Notes under the pieces: model-generated | Told to the model about the DNA's origin: nothing | The model's database searches: none | The model's input: the letters and a program-made list of their open reading frames with translations, nothing else | Program-made: the position numbers and the translations under genes | Part shown: in pieces, positions 7,902-14,856 of the stretch | Position numbering within the stretch: the first letter of the stretch is position 1 | How the letters are laid out: the number at the start of each line of letters is the position of its first letter | Assembly (NCBI GenBank): GCA_014238825.1 | Contig: JABAAI010000004.1 | Coordinates: 1 to 22,522 of the forward strand | From: Leptospirales bacterium | Lineage (GTDB): Bacteria > Spirochaetota > Leptospiria > Leptospirales > Leptonemataceae | Direction: 5' to 3' | DNA: 22,522 nt

Positions 7902-10900
7902 CTAGTTTATTTTCTCAATACTATCTAATTTGATTTTATTAGGACGACGCATACGATTTAAGCCATCTTCCAAGTCCGAAACTTCCATACGCTCATTATC
8001 CGTACTGTATAAACTCATATCCAAAGCAAGACCACGTAATTCCTGCATCAGTACATTAAAGGATTCTGGAGTGCCTGTATTAATAGTAGGAACACCCTTG
8101 ACAATGGCTTCATAAATACGAGCTCGACCTATCATATCATCAGATTTGACAGTCAACAACTCTTGTAACGTATGAGCAGCCCCATAAGCTTCCAATGCCC
8201 AAACTTCCATCTCTCCAAGTCTTTGTCCTCCAAACTGTGCCTTACCACCAAGCGGTTGTTGAGTCACCAAAGAATAAGGACCTGTAGAGCGGGCATGTAT
8301 TTTATCATCCACTAAATGACCTAGCTTCAGCATATAAATATAGCCACAAAAGACTCTATTTTCTAATTTATCTCCAGTACGTCCATCGCAAATATCAAAC
8401 TTACAATCCTCAGGCAAGCCTGCTTTATTCATATATGACTGAATATCACTTTCTTGAGCACCACCAAAAACAGGAACTTCAAAGTGTAGCCCCAACTTCT
8501 CGGCCGCAAAACCCAATTGTGTTTCCAAAATCTGTCCTATGTTCATCCGTGAAGGCACACCCAAAGGATTCAAAACTATATCAATCGGAGTTCCATCTTC
8601 TAAATAAGGCATATCTTCTTCGGGAAGGATGCGAGCAATGACTCCTTTGTTTCCATGACGACCAGCCATCTTGTCTCCCACTTGCAACTTACTCTTCTTG
8701 GCAACGAAAACCTTAATCATAGTCTCCACTCCAACAGGTAATTCATCTCCATCGCTACGCGAATATGACAGACTTCCAATCACAACTCCCTCAACACCAT
8801 TGGGAGTACGTAAGGAGCAATCACGAACTTCGCGTGCTTTATCTCCAAAAATGGAATGTAAAAGTTTGTATTCTGGAGTCAAATCAGTATCGCCACGAGG
8901 CGTAACCATACCTACAAGAATATCACCAGATTTAACGTTTGCACCATTGCGAATAACACCATTTTCATCCAAATCTCTAAAAGCTTTATCACTTAAGTGA
9001 GGAATATCACGAGTGATGATTTCCTGCCCCAGCTTGGTCTCACGAGCCCGGATCTCATACTCTTCAATATGAAGCGAGGTAAAAACATCATCCTTAATTA
9101 CGCGCTCACTAATAAGAATTGCATCCTCGAAATTATAGCCTCCCCAAGACATAAAGGCAACCAGAATATTTTTTCCTAAAGCCAAGCGCTTATTATCAAT
9201 TGCCTGACCATCAGCTAAAACTGTTGCCGTGCTTTTCATTCTACCCCATCTATCATGGCTAACAGCAAAAACTTTTTGACCAGCGACAACAGCGCCTGCC
9301 TCAACATTAGCACCTGTTTTTACGCATGACACTAACTCTGTTTCACTATTTACTTTAAGCGGGATCTTATGATCTTTGCCATCTGCTAATTTCATTTCTA
9401 TAAATTCGCTAGTCACCTTGGATATTTTAGCATCACTTGGTGCCCTTTCCAAGAGTACTATTGGAGTTTGATTTAAGCAAGTATTTTGATTAGAGCGACG
9501 AAATTTAATAAGAGGATATATCTTCATCTCTTTCGTTTTTGCAGACACTACATGAATTTCAGATGAACTTATATTAACCACCACACCATCTTCTTCAGCG
9601 AGGACACAATAACGCGAGTCATAGGCCACTCTAAATTCCATCCCAGTCCCGACATAAGGTCGCTGACTTGTTAGCAAGGGGACAGCTTGTCGTTGCATAT
9701 TAGATCCCATTAACGCTCTGTTTGCATCGTCATGCTCCAAAAATGGGATAAGAGCAGTAGAGACACTTACTATTTGCATTGGTGAGACATCCATATACTG
9801 CACTTCTTCAGGGACACAGAAAGGAAAATCTGCTCGCTTGCGACAGCTAATTGAGTTGTGCTTAAATCTACCGTCTTCTTCCAAAACAGAATTGGCTTGA
9901 GCGACATTAAAATGCTCTTCGACATCTGCTGTTAGGTACTCCACTTCAGGAAGGACTTTGCCATCTTTCACCTTAAAATAAGGACTGGCTAAAAAGCCAT
10001 AGTCGTTGATAAAAGAATAAGAACTCATCGAAGAGATAAGACCGATGTTTGGTCCCTCTGGTGTCTCAATAGGACACATTCTACCATAATGGCTATAATG
10101 CACATCACGCACTTCAAATCCTGCCCGCTCTCTTGAAAGACCACCAGGGCCTAATGCATTCAAACGCCTTTTGTGCGTTAATTCAGACAAAGGATTAGTC
10201 TGGTCCATAAATTGAGATAGCTGACTAGAGCCAAAGAATTCGTTTATTAGAGCCACAATCGGCTTGATTGAAATTAAGGCCTGTGGAGCGATCACATCTA
10301 TATCTTGAATCGCCATCCTTTCTTTTACAACGCGCTCTATTCGTGAAAACCCAAGCTTCACTTGATTCATCAAAAGCTCTCCGATGCTCCTCACCCGACG
10401 ATTACCTAGATGATCAATGTCATCAAAGTTAAATTCTGGTACCTCATTTACTAAATTTACAAGATAGCGAAGGGCTGTTACTAAATCAATTTCACGCAAG
10501 ACTCTATCCTTGGAATTAAAGTTCTTAGGATCATGATAACGAAATTTGTTATTGATTTTATAGCGACCGACGCTACCTAAATCATAGCTCTTAGATGAAA
10601 AGAAAAGACGTTTAAATTCCGCTTTCACGTTATCAATATTTGGCAAGTCGCCCGGACGAAGGACTTGATAAATTTTAATGAGTGCAGCATCCTGATCTTT
10701 AACGCCATCTTTTTCAAGGCAGTTAATTATTGTCACATCATCCTTGCCCATGGGAAAGACTATCAATTCTAACTTGGCAATATTCAACTCTCTAATCAGA
10801 TTAATAGTATCTTCATTCAATTTTTCACCGGCATATATCAATTCATCATTGCTATCTGGATTAAGAACAACACGAGCTGAACGCCTACCAATAAGCTTTT

Positions 10901-11585
10901 TCAGTTCTTTGGCGCTAAGTGAATTTAAAGATACAGCTTCTTTCTCATAGAAAAGATGTAGAATTTCTTCGTTCGAAGACTTGCCCATAGCCTTGAGCAA
11001 AAGAGTAGCAGGAAATTTCTTCTTCCTATCGATACTGGCCATTAAAATGCCCTTATTATCAATCTCTAGCTCAAGCCAAGACCCTCTATAGGGGATGATG
11101 CGCAAAGAATAAACGCGCGTCTTAACATCATAGAAAAAGAATATACCAGGACTTCGGTGTAATTGAGAAACGACTACCCGTTCAGCACCATTAACGATTA
11201 CAGTCCCATTACTTGTCATCATCGGGATATCACCCATATAGACCGATTGCTCCCGCACTTCACCAGTACCTTTGTTTATAAGGCGTATCATGGCCTTAAG
11301 CGGTCTAGCATAGGTAACGTTACGATCCTTAGCTTCTAAAACTCCCCAACGAGATTCTCCAAATTCATAGGAGACAAACTCCAAGACCATATCGTCATTA
11401 GGACTCTCAATAGGGAATGAATCTTCAAAGACAGCCTGCAAGCCTTGACTCTTACGTTTGTTAGGGTCAATATCTGCCTGCAGGAACCAAGCATAAGAAC
11501 GAAACTGCGTATCTATAAGATCAGGTACAGGTAGCGTACTCTTTATACGACCCAAATTCACTAGATCATTTGTCTCTAATGCCAT
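7902..11585 (-). CDS. rpoB: DNA-directed RNA polymerase subunit beta
   Basis: RNA polymerase beta subunit, 1227 residues (E. coli 1342), so it lacks some of the lineage-specific insertions of proteobacteria. The rifampicin region is clear: FFGSSQLSQFMDQTNPLSE, then LTHKRRLNALGPGGLSRER. The residue equivalent to E. coli Ser531 is Asn476 and position 530 is Leu; the equivalents of Q513, D516, H526 and R529 are unchanged. Asn at 531 is reported as the basis of natural rifampin resistance in Treponema and Borrelia. The C-terminal GDKMAGRHGNKGVIARILP segment, which includes active-site lysines, is intact. Only six bases (all T on the coding strand) separate the rplL stop from this ATG, with no strong Shine-Dalgarno, so translation is probably coupled to rplL. 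Confidence 0.99.
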   Translation of the reverse strand: MALETNDLVNLGRIKSTLPVPDLIDTQFRSYAWFLQADIDPNKRKSQGLQAVFEDSFPIESPNDDMVLEFVSYEFGESRWGVLEAKDRNVTYARPLKAMIRLINKGTGEVREQSVYMGDIPMMTSNGTVIVNGAERVVVSQLHRSPGIFFFYDVKTRVYSLRIIPYRGSWLELEIDNKGILMASIDRKKKFPATLLLKAMGKSSNEEILHLFYEKEAVSLNSLSAKELKKLIGRRSARVVLNPDSNDELIYAGEKLNEDTINLIRELNIAKLELIVFPMGKDDVTIINCLEKDGVKDQDAALIKIYQVLRPGDLPNIDNVKAEFKRLFFSSKSYDLGSVGRYKINNKFRYHDPKNFNSKDRVLREIDLVTALRYLVNLVNEVPEFNFDDIDHLGNRRVRSIGELLMNQVKLGFSRIERVVKERMAIQDIDVIAPQALISIKPIVALINEFFGSSQLSQFMDQTNPLSELTHKRRLNALGPGGLSRERAGFEVRDVHYSHYGRMCPIETPEGPNIGLISSMSSYSFINDYGFLASPYFKVKDGKVLPEVEYLTADVEEHFNVAQANSVLEEDGRFKHNSISCRKRADFPFCVPEEVQYMDVSPMQIVSVSTALIPFLEHDDANRALMGSNMQRQAVPLLTSQRPYVGTGMEFRVAYDSRYCVLAEEDGVVVNISSSEIHVVSAKTKEMKIYPLIKFRRSNQNTCLNQTPIVLLERAPSDAKISKVTSEFIEMKLADGKDHKIPLKVNSETELVSCVKTGANVEAGAVVAGQKVFAVSHDRWGRMKSTATVLADGQAIDNKRLALGKNILVAFMSWGGYNFEDAILISERVIKDDVFTSLHIEEYEIRARETKLGQEIITRDIPHLSDKAFRDLDENGVIRNGANVKSGDILVGMVTPRGDTDLTPEYKLLHSIFGDKAREVRDCSLRTPNGVEGVVIGSLSYSRSDGDELPVGVETMIKVFVAKKSKLQVGDKMAGRHGNKGVIARILPEEDMPYLEDGTPIDIVLNPLGVPSRMNIGQILETQLGFAAEKLGLHFEVPVFGGAQESDIQSYMNKAGLPEDCKFDICDGRTGDKLENRVFCGYIYMLKLGHLVDDKIHARSTGPYSLVTQQPLGGKAQFGGQRLGEMEVWALEAYGAAHTLQELLTVKSDDMIGRARIYEAIVKGVPTINTGTPESFNVLMQELRGLALDMSLYSTDNERMEVSDLEDGLNRMRRPNKIKLDSIEKIN

Positions 11586-11591
11586 AAAAAA

Positions 11592-11969
11592 TTAAACTGC
11601 CTTTAGCTCTACTGACGCCCCAGTAGCTTCTAGCTTTTTCTTAAGTTCCTCAGCGGCAGGCTTTTCCAAATCCTTTTTCACAACCTCTCCACCTTTCTCA
11701 ACAAGCTCTTTAGCTTCCTTAAGACCTAGACCGCTTACTTCCCTTACAGCTTTGATAACATCTATTTTTTTGTCTCCAAAACTTTTAAGAATTACATCAA
11801 AACTCTGATCAGCAGTAGCAGGAGCTCCACCTGCAGCAGCCACTCCAACAGTAGCCACAGGAGCAGCAGTCGAAATACCGAATTTTTCTTCCATCTTTTT
11901 AACTAAATCAGCACCTTCCAACAAAGATAATTTACTAATATCTTCTAAAATTGTATCTACATTTGCCAT
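11592..11969 (-). CDS. rplL: 50S ribosomal protein L7/L12
   Basis: L7/L12 forms the flexible ribosomal stalk that recruits translational GTPases and is the only multi-copy ribosomal protein. The 125-residue product has the N-terminal dimerisation helices (about 1-35), an Ala/Gly-rich hinge (about 36-55) and the C-terminal domain with FDVILKSFGDKKIDVIKAVRE and LGLKEAKELVE. The ATG at 11967-11969 has a very strong Shine-Dalgarno (GGAGG at 11979-11983 in an AAGGAAAAGGAGG run), as expected for a protein needed in excess. Upstream is an unusually long 233-bp gap to rplJ that carries a stable hairpin; downstream rpoB begins after six bases. Confidence 0.99.
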   Translation of the reverse strand: MANVDTILEDISKLSLLEGADLVKKMEEKFGISTAAPVATVGVAAAGGAPATADQSFDVILKSFGDKKIDVIKAVREVSGLGLKEAKELVEKGGEVVKKDLEKPAAEELKKKLEATGASVELKAV

Positions 11970-11998
11970 ACTTATTGTCCTCCTTTTCCTTCTAGTTA

Positions 11999-12051
11999 TC
12001 CATAGTTTAAGCTCTCAATCTATGTCGATAGAGAAAAATTAAACCATAGGA
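11999..12051 (-). promoter_or_regulatory. Stem-loop in the rplJ-rplL spacer, just upstream of the rplL ribosome binding site
   Basis: In the transcript, UCC(U)AUGGUUUAA pairs with UUAAACUAUGGA to give a 12-bp stem with one bulged U and one G-U pair. Above an internal loop, UCUC pairs with GAGA, and a CUAU/AUAG stem with a CGAC loop caps it. The structure ends about 15 nt before the rplL Shine-Dalgarno. A perfect TATAAT (12051-12056, minus strand) overlaps its 5' edge, but no good -35 is present. It could be a processing site, a translational control element or a stabiliser of a shorter rplL-rpoBC message. The pairing is seen in the sequence; the role is inferred. Confidence 0.55.
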
Positions 12052-12202
12052 TTATAAGTCCTTTAATCACTATAATTGCCTACTGTTAGAATACAGACAA
12101 TAATAGGAGATAAGACCATTTACCGAGGGACGCCGGCTAGCATAAAAGCTCTTCTTAGCAGTGACACCATGATAATTATGATTTAAGATATAATTCATAA
12201 GA

Positions 12203-12769
12203 CTAATTGTTTTTCTCACTTACCGCTTTAATAGCTCTAGCCAAAGCAGACATAAGCTCTTTAATTCCTAGGGCTATTTTTGTCGCTGGGGCATTGAGAC
12301 CACGAGCAATCATAGTTAAAATTTCTTCCTGACTAGGCAGGCTTGCCATTTGACTCACACTAGCCACATCCAAATAGGCTCCATTCAAGCAAGCAGACTT
12401 TATTTTTACTACAGAGACTTCCTTACTAAAATCTAAAAGCGACTTGCTAAGACCAGGAAAATTCTTACCCGCAAAGGCCAGGCTTACGGGACCCTTTAGA
12501 TCTTTGGCAAATTCTTTCACTATCTCATTACTAAAACTAACTCCGCCTTCCTTATTAGCACTCTCACTAGCCTTTTGCTTCAAAGCTTCATGAAAAAGCG
12601 TGTTCTTAACTATCTTGAGCTGACCACCATCTTTACGAATACGAAGGCGCAAATCATTTTGCTTAGGCACATTTATTCCGCTACAGTCTACGATAATAAA
12701 GTCTGACCTCTCATCTATAATCTTTTTTAGCTCTTCAACTTTTTTTCTTTTAATAACAGTACCAGCCAT
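12203..12769 (-). CDS. rplJ: 50S ribosomal protein L10
   Basis: L10 anchors the L12 dimers to the ribosomal stalk base and, in many bacteria, represses its own operon by binding the leader of its mRNA as an L10(L12) complex. The 188-residue product has the family signatures: the basic N-terminal KRKKVEELKKII, VDCSGINV, LKIVKNTLF, GPVSLAFAGKN and LASLPSQEEILTMIARGLNAP-like sequence, then a C-terminal helix that binds L12. It starts at the ATG at 12767-12769, with a GAGAGA ribosome binding site. Only 32 bases separate it from rplA, so the usual long L10-binding leader in front of rplJ is absent at that position. A long spacer follows it instead. Confidence 0.98.
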   Translation of the reverse strand: MAGTVIKRKKVEELKKIIDERSDFIIVDCSGINVPKQNDLRLRIRKDGGQLKIVKNTLFHEALKQKASESANKEGGVSFSNEIVKEFAKDLKGPVSLAFAGKNFPGLSKSLLDFSKEVSVVKIKSACLNGAYLDVASVSQMASLPSQEEILTMIARGLNAPATKIALGIKELMSALARAIKAVSEKNN

Positions 12770-12801
12770 AATAATTCTCTCTCAATAATTCTAAATAATA
12801 C

Positions 12802-13488
12802 CTACACTAAAAGCCTGTGATTAACCCGAATCCCAGGCCCCATTGTTGCTGAAATAAAAAAACTTTTGATGTATTCTCCCTTGGCATCAGCGGGCTTTGA
12901 CTTTTGCATAGAGGTATACAAGGCACTAATATTTTCTTTTATCTTACTAGCATCGAAAGACGCCCTACCAACGCTTAAATGCACGACACCTGTCTTGTCC
13001 GGGCGATATTCACTAAAACCAGCTTTTAGCTTACGGACCGCCACACCCACATCGTTTGTAACCGTTCCCGCCTTAGGCTTTGGCATTAGACCCTTGCGTC
13101 CCAAAATAGGCCCCAGTTTTGCAAGATCCTTCATCATATCAGGTGTTGCGACACAGGCATCAAAATCAGTCCATTTCTCTTTTTGAATCTTATCTAATAT
13201 TTCATTACTACCGATATACTCCGCTCCAGCTTCCTTGGCTTCAGCATGCTTGTTTTCCTTAGCCACAACCAGAACGCGAACGGTCTTGCCATTACCATGA
13301 GGTAACTGAACGGTACCTCGAACATTTTGAAGTGACTTATACTGTACTTTCACACTCGCATCAACGCTTCCATCAAATTTAGAATAACTTGTTGTTCCAA
13401 TAAGACCAACAGCTTCATCCGGGCTGTAAAGCTTTTCCAAATCCAGCTTCTCATGACTGAGATTCCATTTTTTACCCCTTCTTTTCAT
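12802..13488 (-). CDS. rplA: 50S ribosomal protein L1
   Basis: L1 forms the mobile L1 stalk that contacts deacylated tRNA at the E site and often represses its own mRNA. From the ATG at 13486-13488 the product is 228 residues, starting MKRRGKKW as is typical; a TTG two codons upstream is also in frame but less likely. Family features include YKSLQNVRGTVQLPHGNGK, the GRKGLMPKPKAGTVTNDV signature at about residues 130-147, and a conserved C-terminal MGPGIRVN. It lies 21-27 bases after rplK. No clear Shine-Dalgarno is visible, so translational coupling to rplK, as in E. coli, is plausible. Confidence 0.98.
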   Translation of the reverse strand: MKRRGKKWNLSHEKLDLEKLYSPDEAVGLIGTTSYSKFDGSVDASVKVQYKSLQNVRGTVQLPHGNGKTVRVLVVAKENKHAEAKEAGAEYIGSNEILDKIQKEKWTDFDACVATPDMMKDLAKLGPILGRKGLMPKPKAGTVTNDVGVAVRKLKAGFSEYRPDKTGVVHLSVGRASFDASKIKENISALYTSMQKSKPADAKGEYIKSFFISATMGPGIRVNHRLLV

Positions 13489-13515
13489 TATCAATTTAGA
13501 ACTATACTTTTAGTC

Positions 13516-13941
13516 TTAAGCTAGAGTTACTCCCATAGAACGACACGTCCCTGCAATAATAGCGACAGCGGCATCAATATCATTGGCATTTAAGTCATTC
13601 ATTTTAATTTTAGCTATATTTTCTAATTGAGAACGCGTTATTTTGCCAACCTTCTCCTTATGGGGAACAGAAGAGCCTTTAGCTAAATCAAGTTCTTTTT
13701 TAATTAAGACCGCTGCGGGAGGCGACTTAGTAATAAAAGTAAAGCTACGGTCGGAATAGACAGAAATAATAACTGGAATCTTCATCCCTTCTTGCTTTTT
13801 TGTCTTGTCATTGAACTGCTTGCAAAAGTCCATTATATTGAGACCATGCTGTCCAAGAGCAGGTCCAACTGGAGGTGCTGGGCTAGCTTTACCGCCCATA
13901 GCTTGTAGTTTAATTTCTGATACTATTTTTTTCTTAGCCAT
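13516..13941 (-). CDS. rplK: 50S ribosomal protein L11
   Basis: L11 binds 23S rRNA at the GTPase-associated centre with the L10-L12 stalk. The 141-residue product is the standard length, with the N-terminal domain motif GGKASPAPPVGPALGQHGLN (the thiostrepton-site region) and the C-terminal RNA-binding domain ending in the signature IIAGTCRSMGVTL. It starts at the ATG at 13939-13941, with an AAGG ribosome binding site six bases upstream. It is the first gene of the cluster: no nusG, secE or tRNA-Trp lies upstream. The likely promoter lies about 40 bases before the start. Confidence 0.99.
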   Translation of the reverse strand: MAKKKIVSEIKLQAMGGKASPAPPVGPALGQHGLNIMDFCKQFNDKTKKQEGMKIPVIISVYSDRSFTFITKSPPAAVLIKKELDLAKGSSVPHKEKVGKITRSQLENIAKIKMNDLNANDIDAAVAIIAGTCRSMGVTLA

Positions 13942-13982
13942 GATTGCCTTAAATTAAAGACCAATAAAGTAAAGAGAGTACT

Positions 13983-13988
13983 ATTATA
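13983..13988 (-). promoter_or_regulatory. Candidate -10 box of the rplK-rpoC operon promoter
   Basis: A perfect TATAAT on the minus strand places a start site near 13976 and a leader of about 35 nt before rplK. The -35 region is weak, but a very A/T-rich stretch (about 14005-14050) lies just upstream and could act as an UP element, as at strong ribosomal promoters. The 10-mer TATTGGTCTT (minus strand) occurs twice, at 13988-13997 and 13957-13966, one copy on each side of the predicted start site. Confidence 0.45.
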
Positions 13989-14127
13989 AGACCAATAGAT
14001 TGACATGCCTTTATATGGAAAGAATAAAAATAAAAAAATAATATTTTTTAAAAAGTAGAGAAAGCTATATACGATTTAGAGACCATAGTTAAATAAAATA
14101 AAGAAAAAAGTGTCTTTAAGCAACTAA

Positions 14128-14176
14128 CATCTATTACTCTTCCCGCTCTTAAAGAGCTTGGGAATAGTAATAGATG
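14128..14176. repeat. 49-nt near-perfect palindrome upstream of rplK
   Basis: CATCTATTACT (14128-14138) pairs perfectly with AGTAATAGATG (14166-14176). After one mismatch, TTCCC pairs with GGGAA, then GCTCT with AGAGC around a TAA loop, with two bulged Ts: 21 base pairs in all. No T run follows directly on either strand (the nearest on the minus strand is about 20 nt on), so it is not a canonical terminator. It lies in the 368-bp space between the CX8C-protein gene (14310-14597) and rplK, where I see no gene. It might be a REP-like repeat, a leader structure or a weak terminator. Confidence 0.75.
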
Positions 14177-14278
14177 TGAAAACGAATACTTATAGCCTCA
14201 AAAGTAAAAGTATGGAAACGCTTCTTTAATACGAAATCACCTCTTTTACTAGATTACTAGACTTGGATGGTTCTACCT

Positions 14279-14304
14279 CTATTGAAAAAACTCCATTTCA
14301 ATAG
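14279..14304 (-). terminator. Short hairpin just after the CX8C-protein gene
   Basis: CTATTGAA (14279-14286) and TTCAATAG (14297-14304) form an 8-bp perfect stem with a 10-nt loop, starting six bases after the stop codon of the upstream minus-strand gene. There is no U tract after it, so it may act as a weak or factor-dependent stop, or as a 3' end stabiliser. Confidence 0.35.
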
Positions 14305-14309
14305 GATGG

Positions 14310-14597
14310 TCAATCACAAGTTATTTCACCATAAGATTCTGTACAATGTAACCCACACTTAATTTCACCATAGGCCTCTACGCAATTGTGCTCCTTAGTG
14401 CGAGCACATTTGATTTCACCATAGGCTTTAATACAACCATAGCCACACTTTTTTTCCCCATAAGCTTCAACGCACTCATAACTTTGACCCGGAGAAGTTT
14501 CTTCAGCACCAAGACTAACACTCAATGCGAAAATAGAAAATAGAAAAATCGATAGAAGTCCAATCGAGATCCTATTCAGCTTCAATATTTTATACAT
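14310..14597 (-). CDS. Small secreted protein with four CX8C (C-x3-YGE-x2-C) repeats
   Basis: The 95-residue product begins with a classic signal peptide: a basic start (MYKILKLNR), a hydrophobic core to about residue 29, and likely cleavage after LGA at residue 31. The mature chain is about 64 residues and contains four copies of a CX8C unit of the form C-V/I/T-E/K-A/S-YGE-x-x-C, with cysteines at 42/51, 55/64, 72/81 and 85/94. The spacing 13-17-13 shows a duplicated two-unit module. I have a general memory of similar AYGEVKC-type repeat proteins in other Gram-negative bacteria, without a known function. The ATG at 14595-14597 is chosen over an in-frame TTG six bases upstream because GGGAGG lies eight bases before the ATG but only two before the TTG. 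The regular cysteines suggest disulfides or metal binding outside the cytoplasm. Confidence 0.85.
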   Translation of the reverse strand: MYKILKLNRISIGLLSIFLFSIFALSVSLGAEETSPGQSYECVEAYGEKKCGYGCIKAYGEIKCARTKEHNCVEAYGEIKCGLHCTESYGEITCD

Positions 14598-14638
14598 AAT
14601 CAATACCTCCCAATATCATGATTATTACACCACATAAC

Positions 14639-14653
14639 CTAGTCTATGACTAG
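14639..14653. promoter_or_regulatory. Perfect inverted repeat, possible operator, in the divergent spacer
   Basis: CTAGTC-TAT-GACTAG is a perfect 6-bp inverted repeat with a 3-bp centre, 42 bases upstream of the CX8C-protein start. A TTGACA (minus strand, 14657-14662) abuts it, but no matching -10 lies at 16-18 bp. It may be an operator or chance; the divergent larB gene starts about 200 bp away. Confidence 0.3.
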
Positions 14654-14856
14654 AGATGTCAACAAAAAAACACGCTACGGACTTTTAAACTTTGTAAATT
14701 GAGAATTATTTGCTTGCTATTCGCAAAATAGAGTATTTTTAAGAGACATTTTTAGCTCAATGCAATAGTCTCTAATCTTTAGTAGAGAAAGCTTAGTTGA
14801 AGCCCCATACAATTTAAATTTAATTGCCTTAGTCCTACTTCATTAGAAACTTGGGT

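Noticed and set aside
8671..9000. 109-codon plus-strand frame antisense to rpoB
   Set aside because: Entirely opposite conserved rpoB sequence, with no domain and no upstream signals.
12115..12150. TACCGAGG sequence resembling part of the L10 leader RNA
   Set aside because: It lies on the plus strand, antisense to the rplJ-rplL transcript, so it cannot be the L10-binding leader; the match is short.
3594..12166. Shared 11-mer TAGCAGTGACA after rpoC (3594-3604) and after rplJ (12156-12166)
   Set aside because: Both lie just after stop codons on the minus strand, but an 11-base match between intergenic regions is near chance and the flanks do not align.
12866..13186. 106-codon plus-strand frame antisense to rplA
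   Set aside because: Mirror of a conserved ribosomal protein gene; the translation has no recognisable features.
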